DNA of 64,000 nt from Paracoccaceae bacterium (GTDB lineage: Bacteria > Pseudomonadota > Alphaproteobacteria > Rhodobacterales > Rhodobacteraceae). The notes beneath the pieces were generated by a model, which saw nothing but the letters and a program-made list of their open reading frames with translations, ran no database searches and was not told the DNA's origin. This document shows positions 7,502 through 17,189 of this stretch, piece by piece. The translations under genes were made by a program, and so were the position numbers. The DNA lies in the NCBI GenBank assembly GCA_017854585.1, contig JAFMHK010000002.1, positions 124,001 through 188,000 on the forward strand. The letters run 5' to 3'. The number at the start of each line of letters is the position of its first letter. The first letter of the stretch is position 1.

Positions 7502-9390
7502 CCTTCGAAATCCACGGGCGCGGGCCCATGGTTGAAGACAAAGCGTGTGGGGCCTGATTGCCGGATGCGGATATCTTGCGGCAGGGTTTGGGTTGCCAGA
7601 CCCTCGGTCTTGGCGGCACGGGTCAGGATACGCGCAAGGAACACGGGGTCCGGCCAGCCGCCAAGGTAATGCGTCTTGCCATTGCCGACCATCAGGGGCG
7701 TGCCGTCCGCAGCGGCGGCCTCCAGCACCCTTTCCGAGGTCTCCAGATGCTCGCGCCAAAGCGTTACGGCCCCACCCCCCGCAACCATCTGCGGCATGTC
7801 CGCGCGAAACGTCTCGACCCGGCTGATCGTCACGTCGATGCCGGGAATATTGGGGGGCAAAGGCAAAGGCACCGCCAATTCCGCGGTCTTCGCGTTGGTC
7901 CGTGGGCCAAGGATCACAGTTCCCTCCGCCTGCGCCACCGCGTCTTTCAATGCCTCAGGCAGCGCCACCAGACCGGGGATCAGGACCAGTTTATAGCCCG
8001 AAAGATCCACCGTAGCCGCCGGCAGGATGTCGATCGACAGACCAAGCTTGCGGCAGCCCCGATAGATGTCCAGCACCAGCCGGAAGTAATCACACCCCTG
8101 CCCCTGCGGCTGAACCTCCCACGCCCAGACACTGGTATAATCGAACACGATCGCCACCGGGGCCTGCGCCGTTTCCACCTGCGGCATCGCCACCAGTTCG
8201 GCCGCGACCTGCGCTGCCTCTGCGTAACCCGGTGCCTCCACGCTGTCGGGGCGCAACAGGCCCGCGTGATATTGTTCTTGCGCGAATGGGGCCTGCCGCC
8301 AGCGGAAATAGCTGACGCATTCGGCCCCGTGGGCGAAGGCTTCCCATGTCCAGAACCTGACCATGCCGGGAAGGGGCGCAGGGTTATGGGGTGCCCAATT
8401 CACGGGACCGGGTTGCTGTTCCATGACCCACCAGCGCCCACCGCCTGCCCCGTGCCCGCCACGCGCCGCACCAACGGCGCGATACAGATCATGGTGCAAC
8501 GCCTGAAAATCCGGGTCACCTTGCCGCGCATAGCGCCGTTTGTGGGCGTCATCCCCCTCCACCCGGTCCTCGAGAAAGCCAAGCGGGTAGCTGTCCCAAG
8601 TCGCAATCTCCATTTGCGCGCCGGTGACGAAATGATCGAAGTCGGTGATCCGGCCCATATAGTTGTGACTGATCGGCGCGTCGGAATGCCGGCGAATGAC
8701 ATCCACCTGCGCGCCATTGAAATGCGCGACCTGATCGCTGCTGAAGCGCCGAAAATCCAGCGCGTGTGATGGGTTCGGTTCGGTCACGGTCAGGTTGGGC
8801 AGGCCAATCTGGTCGAAACTGTCATAATCCATCGACCAGAACACATTTCCCCACGCCCGGTTCAGCGCGTCGACGGATTGATACCGTCGCGCCAGCCAAT
8901 CGCGAAATGCACCCCGCGCGGCGTTGGAAAAGCTGATGACCGTATCGTGGCAGCCGTATTCATTATCGGTCTGCCATGCGGCGACATGCGGGTTGCGGCC
9001 ATAGCGTCTGGCCAATGCTTCGGTGATCTTGACCGCCTCGGCCCGGTATCCTTCGTGGCTGAAGCAATAATGCCGCCGTGACCCGAACCCGCGCGGACGG
9101 CCATCTGCATCAACCGCCAGCATGTCGGGATGCCGGTCCAGCATCCAACGCGGCGGCGTCGCCGTGGGTGTTCCAAGAACAACCTGCAACCCGGCATTGC
9201 CCAACACGTCAATCGCGCGATCCAGCCAGCCAAAGTCATAGCGCCCTTGCGCCGGTTCCAACCGCGACCATGCAAATTCGCCAATACGTACCCAAGACAG
9301 ACCCAGATCTGCCATGCGGGCGGCATCATCGACCCAGATATCTTCGGGCCAGTGTTCGGGATAATAACAGGTTCCAAGCGTCCGCTTCAC
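7441..9390 (-). CDS. Beta-galactosidase, glycoside hydrolase family 42
   Basis: A 649-residue GH42 enzyme. The N-terminus GTCYYPEHWPEDIW is typical of the family. The acid/base Glu is in WQTDNEYGCHD and the likely nucleophile in VMEQQPGPVNW. A trimerisation-type domain and a small C-terminal beta domain follow. The start is GTG at 9390, overlapping the SMP-30 stop as GTGA; the longer open frame upstream is a shadow of that gene. No signal peptide, so it should cut imported beta-galactosides in the cytoplasm to give galactose for the enzymes encoded upstream in the same operon. Confidence 0.93.
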   Translation of the reverse strand: MKRTLGTCYYPEHWPEDIWVDDAARMADLGLSWVRIGEFAWSRLEPAQGRYDFGWLDRAIDVLGNAGLQVVLGTPTATPPRWMLDRHPDMLAVDADGRPRGFGSRRHYCFSHEGYRAEAVKITEALARRYGRNPHVAAWQTDNEYGCHDTVISFSNAARGAFRDWLARRYQSVDALNRAWGNVFWSMDYDSFDQIGLPNLTVTEPNPSHALDFRRFSSDQVAHFNGAQVDVIRRHSDAPISHNYMGRITDFDHFVTGAQMEIATWDSYPLGFLEDRVEGDDAHKRRYARQGDPDFQALHHDLYRAVGAARGGHGAGGGRWWVMEQQPGPVNWAPHNPAPLPGMVRFWTWEAFAHGAECVSYFRWRQAPFAQEQYHAGLLRPDSVEAPGYAEAAQVAAELVAMPQVETAQAPVAIVFDYTSVWAWEVQPQGQGCDYFRLVLDIYRGCRKLGLSIDILPAATVDLSGYKLVLIPGLVALPEALKDAVAQAEGTVILGPRTNAKTAELAVPLPLPPNIPGIDVTISRVETFRADMPQMVAGGGAVTLWREHLETSERVLEAAAADGTPLMVGNGKTHYLGGWPDPVFLARILTRAAKTEGLATQTLPQDIRIRQSGPTRFVFNHGPAPVDFEGQVIPPAGVVWSGSLGTGAL

Positions 9391-10262
9391 AGCAGCACCC
9401 TGTGTTCGGCCTGCCCCGGAGGCATGCCGGAAATCGCGAACGTCTGTCCGGCACCGGTTTCGTCTGCCAGTTTTTGACGTGGCAGTCCCTGACGTGCGCT
9501 GGTCACATACATGACACGCAGCCCAACGCCGCCAAAGGCGGGGCATGTCGGCTGCGATGCGGGTAGACGATATTCATATATAAGATTTCCATCGCCATCA
9601 TACCCGGCAACCCGGGAACCGCTCCACTCGGCACACCAGAAGACGCCGTTGCTATCCACGACCGCGCCATCCGGGTTGATGCCGCTGTCGCGGTGATCCA
9701 GAAAGACCCGTGGCGGTCCCAAGGGCCAGCCCTGATCGTCAAGATCATAGCACCACACCAGATGCTCTGCGGTATCCGCGAAATAGGCGCGTTTGCCATC
9801 GGGCGTGAAGCAAGTGGCATTGGGGATGCTCACTCCGTCCCTGATCTGGCGCAGTTCGCCCTTGTGGAAGCGGTAAAGCGCGCCTGCGCCGGGCTCCGCG
9901 TGCTTGCCCATGGTCCCAATCCAGAACCCGCCATATGGGTCCGCGCGACCGTCATTCGATCGTGTCGCGGTATTGCCCTCTTCCAGCGCCACCACACGCT
10001 CTGACCCGCCATTGCGCAGATCAAATCGGATCAGATCCGTCTCGGTCGCAATCAAAAGATGATCATCATCCAGCCATCCCGCCGCCGATACATGGCGGTC
10101 GAATTGCCATTGCAGCGCTTTGTCGTTCACGCGGCTCAGCAGGCGGTTGCCCAAGATGTCAAACCAGAACAACTGTCGCCGCAGGGGGTGCCACAACGGC
10201 CCCTCACCCAACAGGCAAGGGCGGCTATCGAAAATCTCAACCACCGACCACCGCCGCGTCAT
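9387..10262 (-). CDS. SMP-30/gluconolactonase family sugar lactonase
   Basis: A 291-residue six-bladed beta-propeller lactonase of the SMP-30/gluconolaconase/LRE family. [10 protein letters not shown] carries the first metal-binding Glu; [34 protein letters not shown] and [12 protein letters not shown] give the other ligand-bearing blades (Asn and Asp). I chose ATG 10262 ([11 protein letters not shown]), which overlaps the aldolase end by 26 bases; an in-frame upstream start at 10298 would lie deeper in the aldolase gene. In context it should open galactono-lactone to galactonate in the De Ley-Doudoroff pathway. Confidence 0.9.
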   Translation of the reverse strand: MTRRWSVVEIFDSRPCLLGEGPLWHPLRRQLFWFDILGNRLLSRVNDKALQWQFDRHVSAAGWLDDDHLLIATETDLIRFDLRNGGSERVVALEEGNTATRSNDGRADPYGGFWIGTMGKHAEPGAGALYRFHKGELRQIRDGVSIPNATCFTPDGKRAYFADTAEHLVWCYDLDDQGWPLGPPRVFLDHRDSGINPDGAVVDSNGVFWCAEWSGSRVAGYDGDGNLIYEYRLPASQPTCPAFGGVGLRVMYVTSARQGLPRQKLADETGAGQTFAISGMPPGQAEHRVLL

Positions 10263-10848
10263 ATGCCGCCACCAGCCCTGCGGCCCGCGCCGCGACATCC
10301 GCCACGCTCAGACCCGGCGTATAGACACCCGTTCCAATGCCAAATCCATCCGCGCCAGCCGCAATCCAGTCGCCAAAGTTCTGCGGTCCTACCCCACCGA
10401 CCATGAACACTTGCGTGCCCGCCGGCAAAACGGCGCGCAGGGCCTTCAAGCCTTCAAAGCCCATCAAATGGCTGGGGAAAACCTTCAGGCCATCGGCCCC
10501 CGCCTTCAACGCGGCAAAACACTCGGATGGTGTCAGAACGCCCGGAAAACTTTGCAAACCCAACCGTTTCGTCTCGGTCACGATCTCGGCGTCCACGTTC
10601 GGCGACACGATCAGCCGGCCACCCGCCGCAGCAACCCCGCGCACGTCATCCACCGACAACACAGTGCCCGCACCGATCAGGGCATCATCGCCGAACGCCG
10701 TCGCCATCGCCGCAATGCTGACCAATGGATCAGGAGAGTTGAGCGGCACCTCGATCCGGCCAATACCGGCATCAATCAATGCCTCGGTTATCGGTAACGC
10801 CTCAAGCGGCGTGATGCCGCGCAAGATGGCGATCAGGGGGCGGCTCAT
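10237..10848 (-). CDS. dgoA: 2-dehydro-3-deoxy-6-phosphogalactonate aldolase
   Basis: A 203-residue class I aldolase of the KDPG/KDPGal family. The Schiff-base lysine is K122 in GLKVFPSH, and the catalytic Glu lies in [10 protein letters not shown] near residue 33. AILRGI at the N-terminus is the usual phosphate/substrate-binding segment. The start ATG 10848 overlaps the DgoK stop (ATGA). It cleaves 2-keto-3-deoxy-6-phosphogalactonate to pyruvate and glyceraldehyde 3-phosphate, the last step of galactonate breakdown. Neighbouring dgoK makes the galacto-specific assignment more likely than the gluco-specific Eda. Confidence 0.93.
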   Translation of the reverse strand: MSRPLIAILRGITPLEALPITEALIDAGIGRIEVPLNSPDPLVSIAAMATAFGDDALIGAGTVLSVDDVRGVAAAGGRLIVSPNVDAEIVTETKRLGLQSFPGVLTPSECFAALKAGADGLKVFPSHLMGFEGLKALRAVLPAGTQVFMVGGVGPQNFGDWIAAGADGFGIGTGVYTPGLSVADVAARAAGLVAAYDAAVVGG

Positions 10849-11762
10849 GTCGTGCGCTCCAAAATACGGGCGGCTGCTTGGCATAGCCCCGCCAATGTGA
10901 GGGGGGAGGCATCGGTGACGCGCGTGGTCAAACCCTGCGCCGCCAAGGCATCACCATAAAGCTGCGCAAGCGGCGCGCTACCGGCGACAACCACGTTCTG
11001 GCCAAGCCAATACGGCCGCGAACCGGCAAGCTCGGCCCCGATCAGATAACCGGACAGCCGCGCGCGCGCGGCAACGCCATCTTGTCCGTTCAGGATACTC
11101 TCCGCCCTCAGCGCAAAAAGCCGCTGCGCCAGACGTTCGGGGCGCGACATGATATCGCCTACCGCCTCGACAAAAATCTCAGGGGCTTCGCCATCTTGCG
11201 CAACCGAATGGCGCAACACGCTTTGGCCCGCCAGCAGGGCGAACATCTCGCCTGTCATGTAGGTTTGAAAACTGACGATCTCGGCGGCGCTGATATGGAC
11301 CCATTTCGTGTGGGTTCCGGGCAGGCACAGGATTCCGTCGAAATCCGGTTCTTTTGCAAGAAATCCGCCGACCTGCGTTTCCTCGCCCCGCATGACATCT
11401 GCCGGACTGGATTGGCTAAGTCCCGGCAAGATGAACAGGCGCAAACGCGGATCTTGCGCCTTTACGGGGCGCGGCTCCAAATCGCCCGGTTTGGCCGGGA
11501 CGGACAGATACGGCATCTCGGCCCAGCCTTGGCGCGACCCGACCATGCCACAAGCCAGCACCAGCATCGGTGTCCCGCCCAGCCACGGCTCGATCAGGTG
11601 CAGCAGCGCAGGCTCGAACCCATCGCGCGACAGGCCGCCCATGCCGTCATCGGACTCTGCCTTTGCCCGCACCGATCCGTCTGCGCCCATCGCCCAGACC
11701 CGCAGGCGCGAGGTGCCCCAGTCGACGGCGATCCAGTCGGCATATGATGCGCGTCCATTCAT
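10845..11762 (-). CDS. dgoK: 2-dehydro-3-deoxygalactonokinase
   Basis: A 305-residue kinase of the DgoK family. The N-terminal [16 protein letters not shown] is the ASKHA-type phosphate-binding loop, and [11 protein letters not shown] is a conserved family segment. It phosphorylates 2-keto-3-deoxygalactonate with ATP to make the substrate of DgoA, encoded immediately downstream. Both ends overlap neighbours by ATGA, so SDR, DgoK and DgoA are probably translationally coupled. Length is normal for the family (about 300 residues). Confidence 0.94.
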   Translation of the reverse strand: MNGRASYADWIAVDWGTSRLRVWAMGADGSVRAKAESDDGMGGLSRDGFEPALLHLIEPWLGGTPMLVLACGMVGSRQGWAEMPYLSVPAKPGDLEPRPVKAQDPRLRLFILPGLSQSSPADVMRGEETQVGGFLAKEPDFDGILCLPGTHTKWVHISAAEIVSFQTYMTGEMFALLAGQSVLRHSVAQDGEAPEIFVEAVGDIMSRPERLAQRLFALRAESILNGQDGVAARARLSGYLIGAELAGSRPYWLGQNVVVAGSAPLAQLYGDALAAQGLTTRVTDASPLTLAGLCQAAARILERTT

Positions 11763-12523
11763 CCGGTCGTCACCACGCCGCCGTCAATGACCAGCGCCTG
11801 CCCGGTCATCATCCGGCTGATGTTCGAGGCCAGAAACAACACGCCGCCCACGATATCCTCGGGCTTCAGATGTTCCTTCAGGCACATCCTTTCCATGTGT
11901 GCCGCCAGATCCGCGGGCGCGGCCCACTTCTCCAACTGCTTTTCCGTCAGCACCCAACCGGGCATCAACGCGTTCACCCGGATTTTTTCGGGTCCATACT
12001 CGCGCGCCAGACTTCGGGTCATCGCCGTGATGCCGCCGTTCGCCGTGGTATAGGCCGCATAGCCCGCATTCCCCATCATATAGCTGATGGACGAGAAATT
12101 GATGATCGACCCGCCACCGGCAGACCGCATCCCCGCGATCGCCGCCTGACAGGCAAAGAAATATGACTTCAGGTTGATCGCCTGCGACCAGTCCCAGAAT
12201 TCCTCGGTGACGTCCTCGGACCTGTGGCGTTTGTCGTTGGCCGCGTTGTTCACCAGCACGGTCACCGGCCCATGCGCCTTTGCCGCCGTGGCCATGGCAC
12301 CTTGAAGGGCAGGCACATCGGTGATGTCGCAGGGAATGAAAAGCGGGCGGTTGCCCGTCACCTCTTCCATCCGGTCCACGAATTCCGAGGCATCGGACCG
12401 CTGCACAAATGCGACTTGTGCGCCTTGTTCCAGAAACCCGCGGGTCAGCGCCGCGCCGATACCCGAGCCACCGCCGGTGATGAACACCGACGCGCCACCC
12501 AGATCATGAAATTCAGCAGTCAT
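11759..12523 (-). CDS. SDR-family oxidoreductase, probable sugar 1-dehydrogenase
   Basis: A 254-residue classical short-chain dehydrogenase. TGGGSGIG at residues 16-23 is the nucleotide-binding loop, NNAA near 92-95 is present, Ser is in NFSSIS near 144-145 and Tyr is Y158. The position of the catalytic Lys (Y+4) is Asn162 (YTTAN), read directly from the DNA. ATG 12523 overlaps the GH4 stop as ATGA. From its neighbours it should oxidise galactose to galactonolactone, feeding the SMP-30 lactonase. The missing Lys makes this the least certain enzymatic step of the operon. Confidence 0.82.
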   Translation of the reverse strand: MTAEFHDLGGASVFITGGGSGIGAALTRGFLEQGAQVAFVQRSDASEFVDRMEEVTGNRPLFIPCDITDVPALQGAMATAAKAHGPVTVLVNNAANDKRHRSEDVTEEFWDWSQAINLKSYFFACQAAIAGMRSAGGGSIINFSSISYMMGNAGYAAYTTANGGITAMTRSLAREYGPEKIRVNALMPGWVLTEKQLEKWAAPADLAAHMERMCLKEHLKPEDIVGGVLFLASNISRMMTGQALVIDGGVVTTG

Positions 12524-13860
12524 GCAGCTCTCCGGTTTTGGCACCATGCGGGCAGCATTGCCCCATGGGCCGTAATCAAATCATCGACCAGACTGCGGAT
12601 TTGCCGCAGGTCCAGTTCGGCAGCGGTATGGGGATCCATGTATGCCGCGTGGTAAATATGATCCCTGTCTTCTTCGACCAATGCGCGTACCACCAACTCC
12701 TGCACGTTGATCTGCGTCCGCATCAATGCCACCAGTTGCGTGGGAATATCCGTGACCATCGTGGGTTGGCAACCATTGCCGTCAACCAGCGTCGGAACCT
12801 CTACCGCCGCACCCAGTGGCAGTTGGGGGATCTGGCCGCGGTTCGGCAGGTTAGCGGTAATCGTGATCGGGCTGTTGGTGGTGACGGCATTCATCATCTC
12901 CGCGGCAAATTCGTGCGACTTCTCAACCGATACGCGGTCTTGTTGCCGTAAAACCTGCGCCTGCGCGGCCCATTCCGCCATCTGGAGTTCGCAGCGCGCC
13001 GGGTATTCATCCAGCGGGATGCCCATGTCGGCGATGATATCGTCGCGACCAGCCTTGATGAACCACGGGACGTATTCGGCCAGATGTTCACTGCTTTCTG
13101 TGCAGAAATAGCCCAGATGCTCCATCACCTCGTATCGCACCTTGTTTGTGCAATGCGGCCGCTGCACGGGCGTCTTGGGCAAGCGACCGCTGCGGTAGCC
13201 GTCGCGCAATCGCGGATACAGCGATTGCCCCAGATGCGAGACCTCAAGGAAGAATGCCACGTGGTTCACGCCCGCGACGCGGTGCCGGATCTCATGTGCG
13301 GGCAAGTCCAGATCATGGGCGAATTCCGCCACCGTGTTCTGCACCGAATGGCATAGCCCCGCCTGATTCAGATGCGGGAACCGTTCGGCAAGCGCCCACG
13401 TGTTGATTGCCATCGGGTTCACATACTGCATCAGCAATGCATTCGGGCACAGCCGCGCCATGTCCTCGGCCACCGTCCACAGATGCGGCACGGTGCGTAA
13501 CCCGCGCATGATGCCGCCAACGCCCAACGTATCCGCGATGGTCTGGCGCAGCCCATACGTCTTGGGAATGTCGAAATCGATGACCGTGGATGGCCGATAG
13601 CCGCCGATTTGGAATGCCGTCACCACGAAATCCGCGCCGTCCAGCGCGCGGGCGCGGTCTGTCGTGGCCTCGACCGTCGCGCCCGTTCCCATCGCCTCGA
13701 TCATTTTACGCGCGATCAGCGCGCTTTCCCCAAGCCGGACGGGATCAATATCCATCAAGGATATCCGGGCATCGGCAAGCGCCGGAAAATGCAGCATGTC
13801 CCCCACGATATTCTTCATGAAAATCGTGGAGCCCGCGCCAATGAACGCCAGTTTCACCAT
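12520..13860 (-). CDS. Glycoside hydrolase family 4, probable alpha-galactosidase
   Basis: A 446-residue NAD- and metal-dependent GH4 enzyme (MelA/LplD group). The N-terminal Rossmann loop is FIGAGSTIFMKNIVGD. NPMAINTWA, LCHSVQNT and AGVNHVAFF carry the Asn, Cys and His residues that bind substrate and metal in this family. It has no signal peptide and acts on imported sugar. GH4 also contains alpha-glucosidases and alpha-glucuronidases; alpha-galactosidase is favoured because the rest of the operon breaks down galactose. Confidence 0.88.
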   Translation of the reverse strand: MVKLAFIGAGSTIFMKNIVGDMLHFPALADARISLMDIDPVRLGESALIARKMIEAMGTGATVEATTDRARALDGADFVVTAFQIGGYRPSTVIDFDIPKTYGLRQTIADTLGVGGIMRGLRTVPHLWTVAEDMARLCPNALLMQYVNPMAINTWALAERFPHLNQAGLCHSVQNTVAEFAHDLDLPAHEIRHRVAGVNHVAFFLEVSHLGQSLYPRLRDGYRSGRLPKTPVQRPHCTNKVRYEVMEHLGYFCTESSEHLAEYVPWFIKAGRDDIIADMGIPLDEYPARCELQMAEWAAQAQVLRQQDRVSVEKSHEFAAEMMNAVTTNSPITITANLPNRGQIPQLPLGAAVEVPTLVDGNGCQPTMVTDIPTQLVALMRTQINVQELVVRALVEEDRDHIYHAAYMDPHTAAELDLRQIRSLVDDLITAHGAMLPAWCQNRRAA

Positions 13861-13886
13861 GCCTTCGCGCCCCTCCGTTGGCCGCC

Positions 13887-14735
13887 CTATTTCACTGCGC
13901 CAAGGGTCAACCCGGCGATGAAGTGTTTCTGCATCAGGAAGAACATCGCCACCGGCGGAATGGCCGCCACCAGACTACCGGCGCTCATCAGGTGATACAT
14001 CGCCCGATATTGCGCGTTGAAGCTGGTAATGCCCGCCGTCACCGGTTGGCTCTCCGGGCCTTGCGTCAGCACGATCGCCCAGAAGTAATCGTTCCAGATG
14101 AACGTGAAGATCAGCACGCTGAGCGCCGCAATCGCGGGTCGCATCAGTGGCAGGACCACATACCAGAAAATCTGGTATTCGCTGACACCTTCAACGCGGG
14201 CCGCCTCGATCAACTCACGCGGCAGCGCGCGGATGAAGTTACGCATGAACAACGTGCAAAATCCCGTCTGGAACGCGATGTGGAACAACACCAGCCCCGT
14301 TCGCGTGTCGTACAGGCCCATGTCCACCGTCATGTCGCGCACCGGCACCATCAAGATCTGGAAAGGAACGAAATTTCCGGCCACGAACATGAAGAACACC
14401 AGCAGGTTCCCCTTGAACCGGTACACGCCCAGCGCAAAGCCCGTCATGCACGACAATGCCACTGCACCCGCAACGGTGGGCAAGGTGATCATGACCGAAT
14501 TCCACAGGTAACGCGGCATGTCTGACCCCGCGAACACGAGGTAATAGTTGGCGAACCCCTCGAAGCTGGATGGCCAGCCCCAATAGTTGCCAATCGTGAA
14601 ATCGGAAGCCGGCTTGATGGAAAACCACATGACCGCAAGCAATGGCAAAAGCCACATGATCAACGCCAGCGGCAAAAGCGACTGATAGGTGACTTGCCAT
14701 GTGCGTGACGTCTTGGCGATAGGGGTCGGAAACAT
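13887..14735 (-). CDS. Carbohydrate ABC transporter permease, MalG type
   Basis: A 282-residue inner-membrane permease with about six hydrophobic segments. The EAA loop EAARVEGVSEYQIFWYVVLPLMRPAI is typical of the MalG/UgpE/LacG group. It starts 3 bases after the MalF-type gene ends. It forms the translocation pore with that partner and should use the MalK-like ATPase encoded at 18006, the only sugar-type ATPase near by. Confidence 0.94.
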   Translation of the reverse strand: MFPTPIAKTSRTWQVTYQSLLPLALIMWLLPLLAVMWFSIKPASDFTIGNYWGWPSSFEGFANYYLVFAGSDMPRYLWNSVMITLPTVAGAVALSCMTGFALGVYRFKGNLLVFFMFVAGNFVPFQILMVPVRDMTVDMGLYDTRTGLVLFHIAFQTGFCTLFMRNFIRALPRELIEAARVEGVSEYQIFWYVVLPLMRPAIAALSVLIFTFIWNDYFWAIVLTQGPESQPVTAGITSFNAQYRAMYHLMSAGSLVAAIPPVAMFFLMQKHFIAGLTLGAVK

Positions 14736-14738
14736 GGG

Positions 14739-15686
14739 CTACACTCCCCTCTCGTCGCGCCACATCTTCCAAAGGAAGTAGGCAATATAGACCATCATGA
14801 TCATGAACAGCACCACCGCGATCGCACTGCCATACCCCATGCGGAACCCGAACTCGCTCAATGCGACATCCCACATGTAGAAGGCGAGAACGCTTGTCGA
14901 ATAGAACCCCGGCCCTCCGTCCGTCATGATCGAGATCAGGTCGAATGACCGCAGCGCGCCGATGACGGTCACGACGAAGGCAATGAAGGTCGCGGGCCGC
15001 AATTGCGGCAAGATCACATACCACAGCATCCGGAGACCCTTGGCGCCGTCCAGACGCCCGGCCTCCACCTGTTCGGGGTCAACCGCATTCAAACCTGTCA
15101 AATACAAGATCATGCAATACGCGGTCTGCGGCCAAAGGCCGGCGGCGATAATGCCATAGGTGGCAATGTGGCGATCACCCAGAATGTTCACGGGGCCCGC
15201 ACCAAAGAACCCGAGGATTTCGTTAATCAGGCCAAAGGTCGGGTCGTAGAACCACGTGAACACAAGGCCGACAACAACTTGGCTGATCACGAAGGGAAAG
15301 AAGAAAAGGGATTTGTATAACCGTATCCCCGTCACCGTCTGGTTCAGGAACAGCGCAATGAACAACCCGGCCGGAATCGCCAGAAGATACAGGACCAGCC
15401 ATTTGGCGTTGTTCCAAAGCGAGGTCCAGAAATCCGGATCATCCCAGAGATAGCGGTAATTCTCCATCCCGACATAGACGGCGGTGCTGGTGCCGTCGGG
15501 GCGGTCCAGTCCGTTCCAGTCGTAGAAGGATATCTGAAAGCTCTGGAAGATCGGGATAATCACGTAGACCGCGAAAAACAGCAGGCCGGGCAGCAAAAAC
15601 AAGATGGGCGCAACGCTGGTCTGCCGGAACCGGCGCGGGCGGCGCCGCGGGGCGGCGGCGGGATCGGGCAAGGCGGTCACGGTCAT
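14739..15686 (-). CDS. Carbohydrate ABC transporter permease, MalF type
   Basis: A 315-residue permease. A basic, proline-rich N-terminus is followed by a first membrane segment (APILFLLPGLLFFAVYVIIP) and five more. The EAA loop reads EAGRLDGAKGLRMLWYVILPQLRP. It belongs to the MalF/UgpA/LacF group and pairs with the MalG-type permease just downstream. The gene lies 105 bases after the binding-protein gene, from which it is separated by a stem-loop. Confidence 0.94.
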   Translation of the reverse strand: MTVTALPDPAAAPRRRPRRFRQTSVAPILFLLPGLLFFAVYVIIPIFQSFQISFYDWNGLDRPDGTSTAVYVGMENYRYLWDDPDFWTSLWNNAKWLVLYLLAIPAGLFIALFLNQTVTGIRLYKSLFFFPFVISQVVVGLVFTWFYDPTFGLINEILGFFGAGPVNILGDRHIATYGIIAAGLWPQTAYCMILYLTGLNAVDPEQVEAGRLDGAKGLRMLWYVILPQLRPATFIAFVVTVIGALRSFDLISIMTDGGPGFYSTSVLAFYMWDVALSEFGFRMGYGSAIAVVLFMIMMVYIAYFLWKMWRDERGV

Positions 15687-15719
15687 CTCGGGGCCCTTTC
15701 ACGGCGGGGTCTGAGCGTG

Positions 15720-15750
15720 ATTGCCCGCCGGTGCGGGACCAGCGGGCAAT
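15720..15750 (-). terminator. Intercistronic stem-loop after the sugar-binding protein gene
   Basis: A 9-bp perfect inverted repeat (ATTGCCCGC at 15720-15728, GCGGGCAAT at 15742-15750) with a 13-base loop lies between the binding-protein gene and the first permease gene. No T-run follows on the minus strand. It is more likely an mRNA 3' end stabiliser or partial terminator than a full stop. Confidence 0.5.
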
Positions 15751-15791
15751 CATTGTCGTGGGCGGCCGGGTCTCCCCCGCCGCGCGCGGGA

Positions 15792-17057
15792 TTAGTAAGA
15801 CCGTTGGCGGGCTTGCTCGAGGCGAGCCAGCACTTCTTCCAGCGATGTCGGGTCAACCATGAACGTCTGGAAACCCTGCATCGCAACCTGCGCCATCTCG
15901 GCCGGGGCGTCCCGGTCAAAGAATTGCGCGATGCCACCGGGGCTGTTCTGGCTCAGCATCTCGAAACCGGCATTCAGGAACTCGTCATCATCCACGGATG
16001 ACGCCGCGTTGACCGGCAATTGACCAAGGCCATCGCCCCCGTTGATCAGGGTCTGGTTCTCGGCCGAGACCACGAACAGCAGGAATGCGCGCGCCGCTTC
16101 CACGTTCTGCGCTCCTGTGGGAATATGGAACGTGTCTGTGGGCGCATCTTCCGCCATTTCGACATCGGGGTTGATCTGCGGGAACTGGTAAAAGCCCAGT
16201 TGATCGTCAGACAAACCCGCCTCGCGCAGCGGTGCAACGGCAAAGTTGCCCATCAGGTATGCTGCCGCCTCGCCGTTGACCATGAAGGGCAACGCCTCTT
16301 GCCAGCTATAGCTCTGATGGTTTTCGAGGAACGCACCCATATCGACCAGGGTCTGCCAGTTCGCAAAGGTGTCGCGGACGCGTTGATCGGTCCATTCGAT
16401 CTCGCCGTTGGTCAGGGCCATGTGGAAATCATACCCGTTGGTACGCATGTTCAGGTAATCGAACCAGCCACCGGCGGTCCACAGGAACTTGGTCCCGATG
16501 GTATAGCAGGCGCGCCCGCTGTCGACGATGACCTGGCAGTTCGCCAGCTCTTCTTCCCACGTGCTGGGCGCTTCGATGCCCAACTCGGCGAAGATGTCTT
16601 CGCGGTAATAAACGCCCCACTGATAATAGGTGTAGGGCACGCCATAAATGCCGTCGCCAATGGTCATCGACGCCTGCGTCGAAGCCAGCGATTCCGTCAA
16701 TCCACCCTCTTCCCACAGGTCGCTGATGTCACTGAACAGGCCGGCCTCCACATAGGGAAGCATCCGGTTACCGGCATACCAGTTGGCCACATCGGGCGGA
16801 TCGGCCTGCAGGAAGTTACGGATCTGGGTCTTGTAGGCTTCACGGTCAATCACCGTCAGCTCGATGTTCAGGTCGGGATGCATTTCACCGAAACGCTCCA
16901 CCATGCCCTCCATCACTGCACGGGGTGCAGGGTTGGACATGTCCGAGAAGATCACAAGATCGCCGCTCAGTGCAGCGTGGGCATCGGCGAATGCCGCACC
17001 CGATAGCATTGTCGCCGCAGCCAAAGCCGCCGCGCCGGTTCTGAAGATGGACCGCAT
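15792..17057 (-). CDS. Carbohydrate ABC transporter substrate-binding protein
   Basis: A 421-residue periplasmic binding protein (SBP_bac_1/MalE-like). The N-terminus has a signal peptide with cleavage probable after AFADAHA near residue 28. GDLVIFSDMSNP and the long alpha/beta body match oligosaccharide-binding proteins. It is the first gene of the galactoside operon, and its promoter faces the IclR gene across a 132-base spacer. The ligand is inferred to be an alpha- or beta-galactoside from the GH4 and GH42 enzymes downstream. Confidence 0.92.
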   Translation of the reverse strand: MRSIFRTGAAALAAATMLSGAAFADAHAALSGDLVIFSDMSNPAPRAVMEGMVERFGEMHPDLNIELTVIDREAYKTQIRNFLQADPPDVANWYAGNRMLPYVEAGLFSDISDLWEEGGLTESLASTQASMTIGDGIYGVPYTYYQWGVYYREDIFAELGIEAPSTWEEELANCQVIVDSGRACYTIGTKFLWTAGGWFDYLNMRTNGYDFHMALTNGEIEWTDQRVRDTFANWQTLVDMGAFLENHQSYSWQEALPFMVNGEAAAYLMGNFAVAPLREAGLSDDQLGFYQFPQINPDVEMAEDAPTDTFHIPTGAQNVEAARAFLLFVVSAENQTLINGGDGLGQLPVNAASSVDDDEFLNAGFEMLSQNSPGGIAQFFDRDAPAEMAQVAMQGFQTFMVDPTSLEEVLARLEQARQRSY

Positions 17058-17085
17058 GGTATCCTCCCTTTCGGTTCCACTATTT

Positions 17086-17098
17086 GAAACTTAGTTTC
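17086..17098. promoter_or_regulatory. Palindrome in the divergent galactoside promoter, candidate IclR operator
   Basis: GAAACTTAGTTTC is a perfect palindrome (5-base arms around TTA) placed 29-41 bases upstream of the binding-protein start and about 92 bases before the IclR start. IclR-family proteins usually bind short palindromes in shared divergent promoters, which is what this is. Assignment is by position and symmetry only. Confidence 0.4.
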
Positions 17099-17177
17099 TT
17101 ATGTTGAAATCCTACTCCGACTCAGCCTAGGCTTGTCAACACCAAACCTCGACCCGCTCGGGGACAGACCAATTATC

Positions 17178-17183
17178 GGAGGG
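17178..17183 (+). promoter_or_regulatory. Ribosome binding site fixing the GTG start of the IclR gene
   Basis: GGAGGG lies 6 bases before GTG 17190. The alternative upstream start in frame is a TTG at 17133 with no such site, so the shorter protein is preferred. Confidence 0.7.
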
Positions 17184-17189
17184 ATCAAC

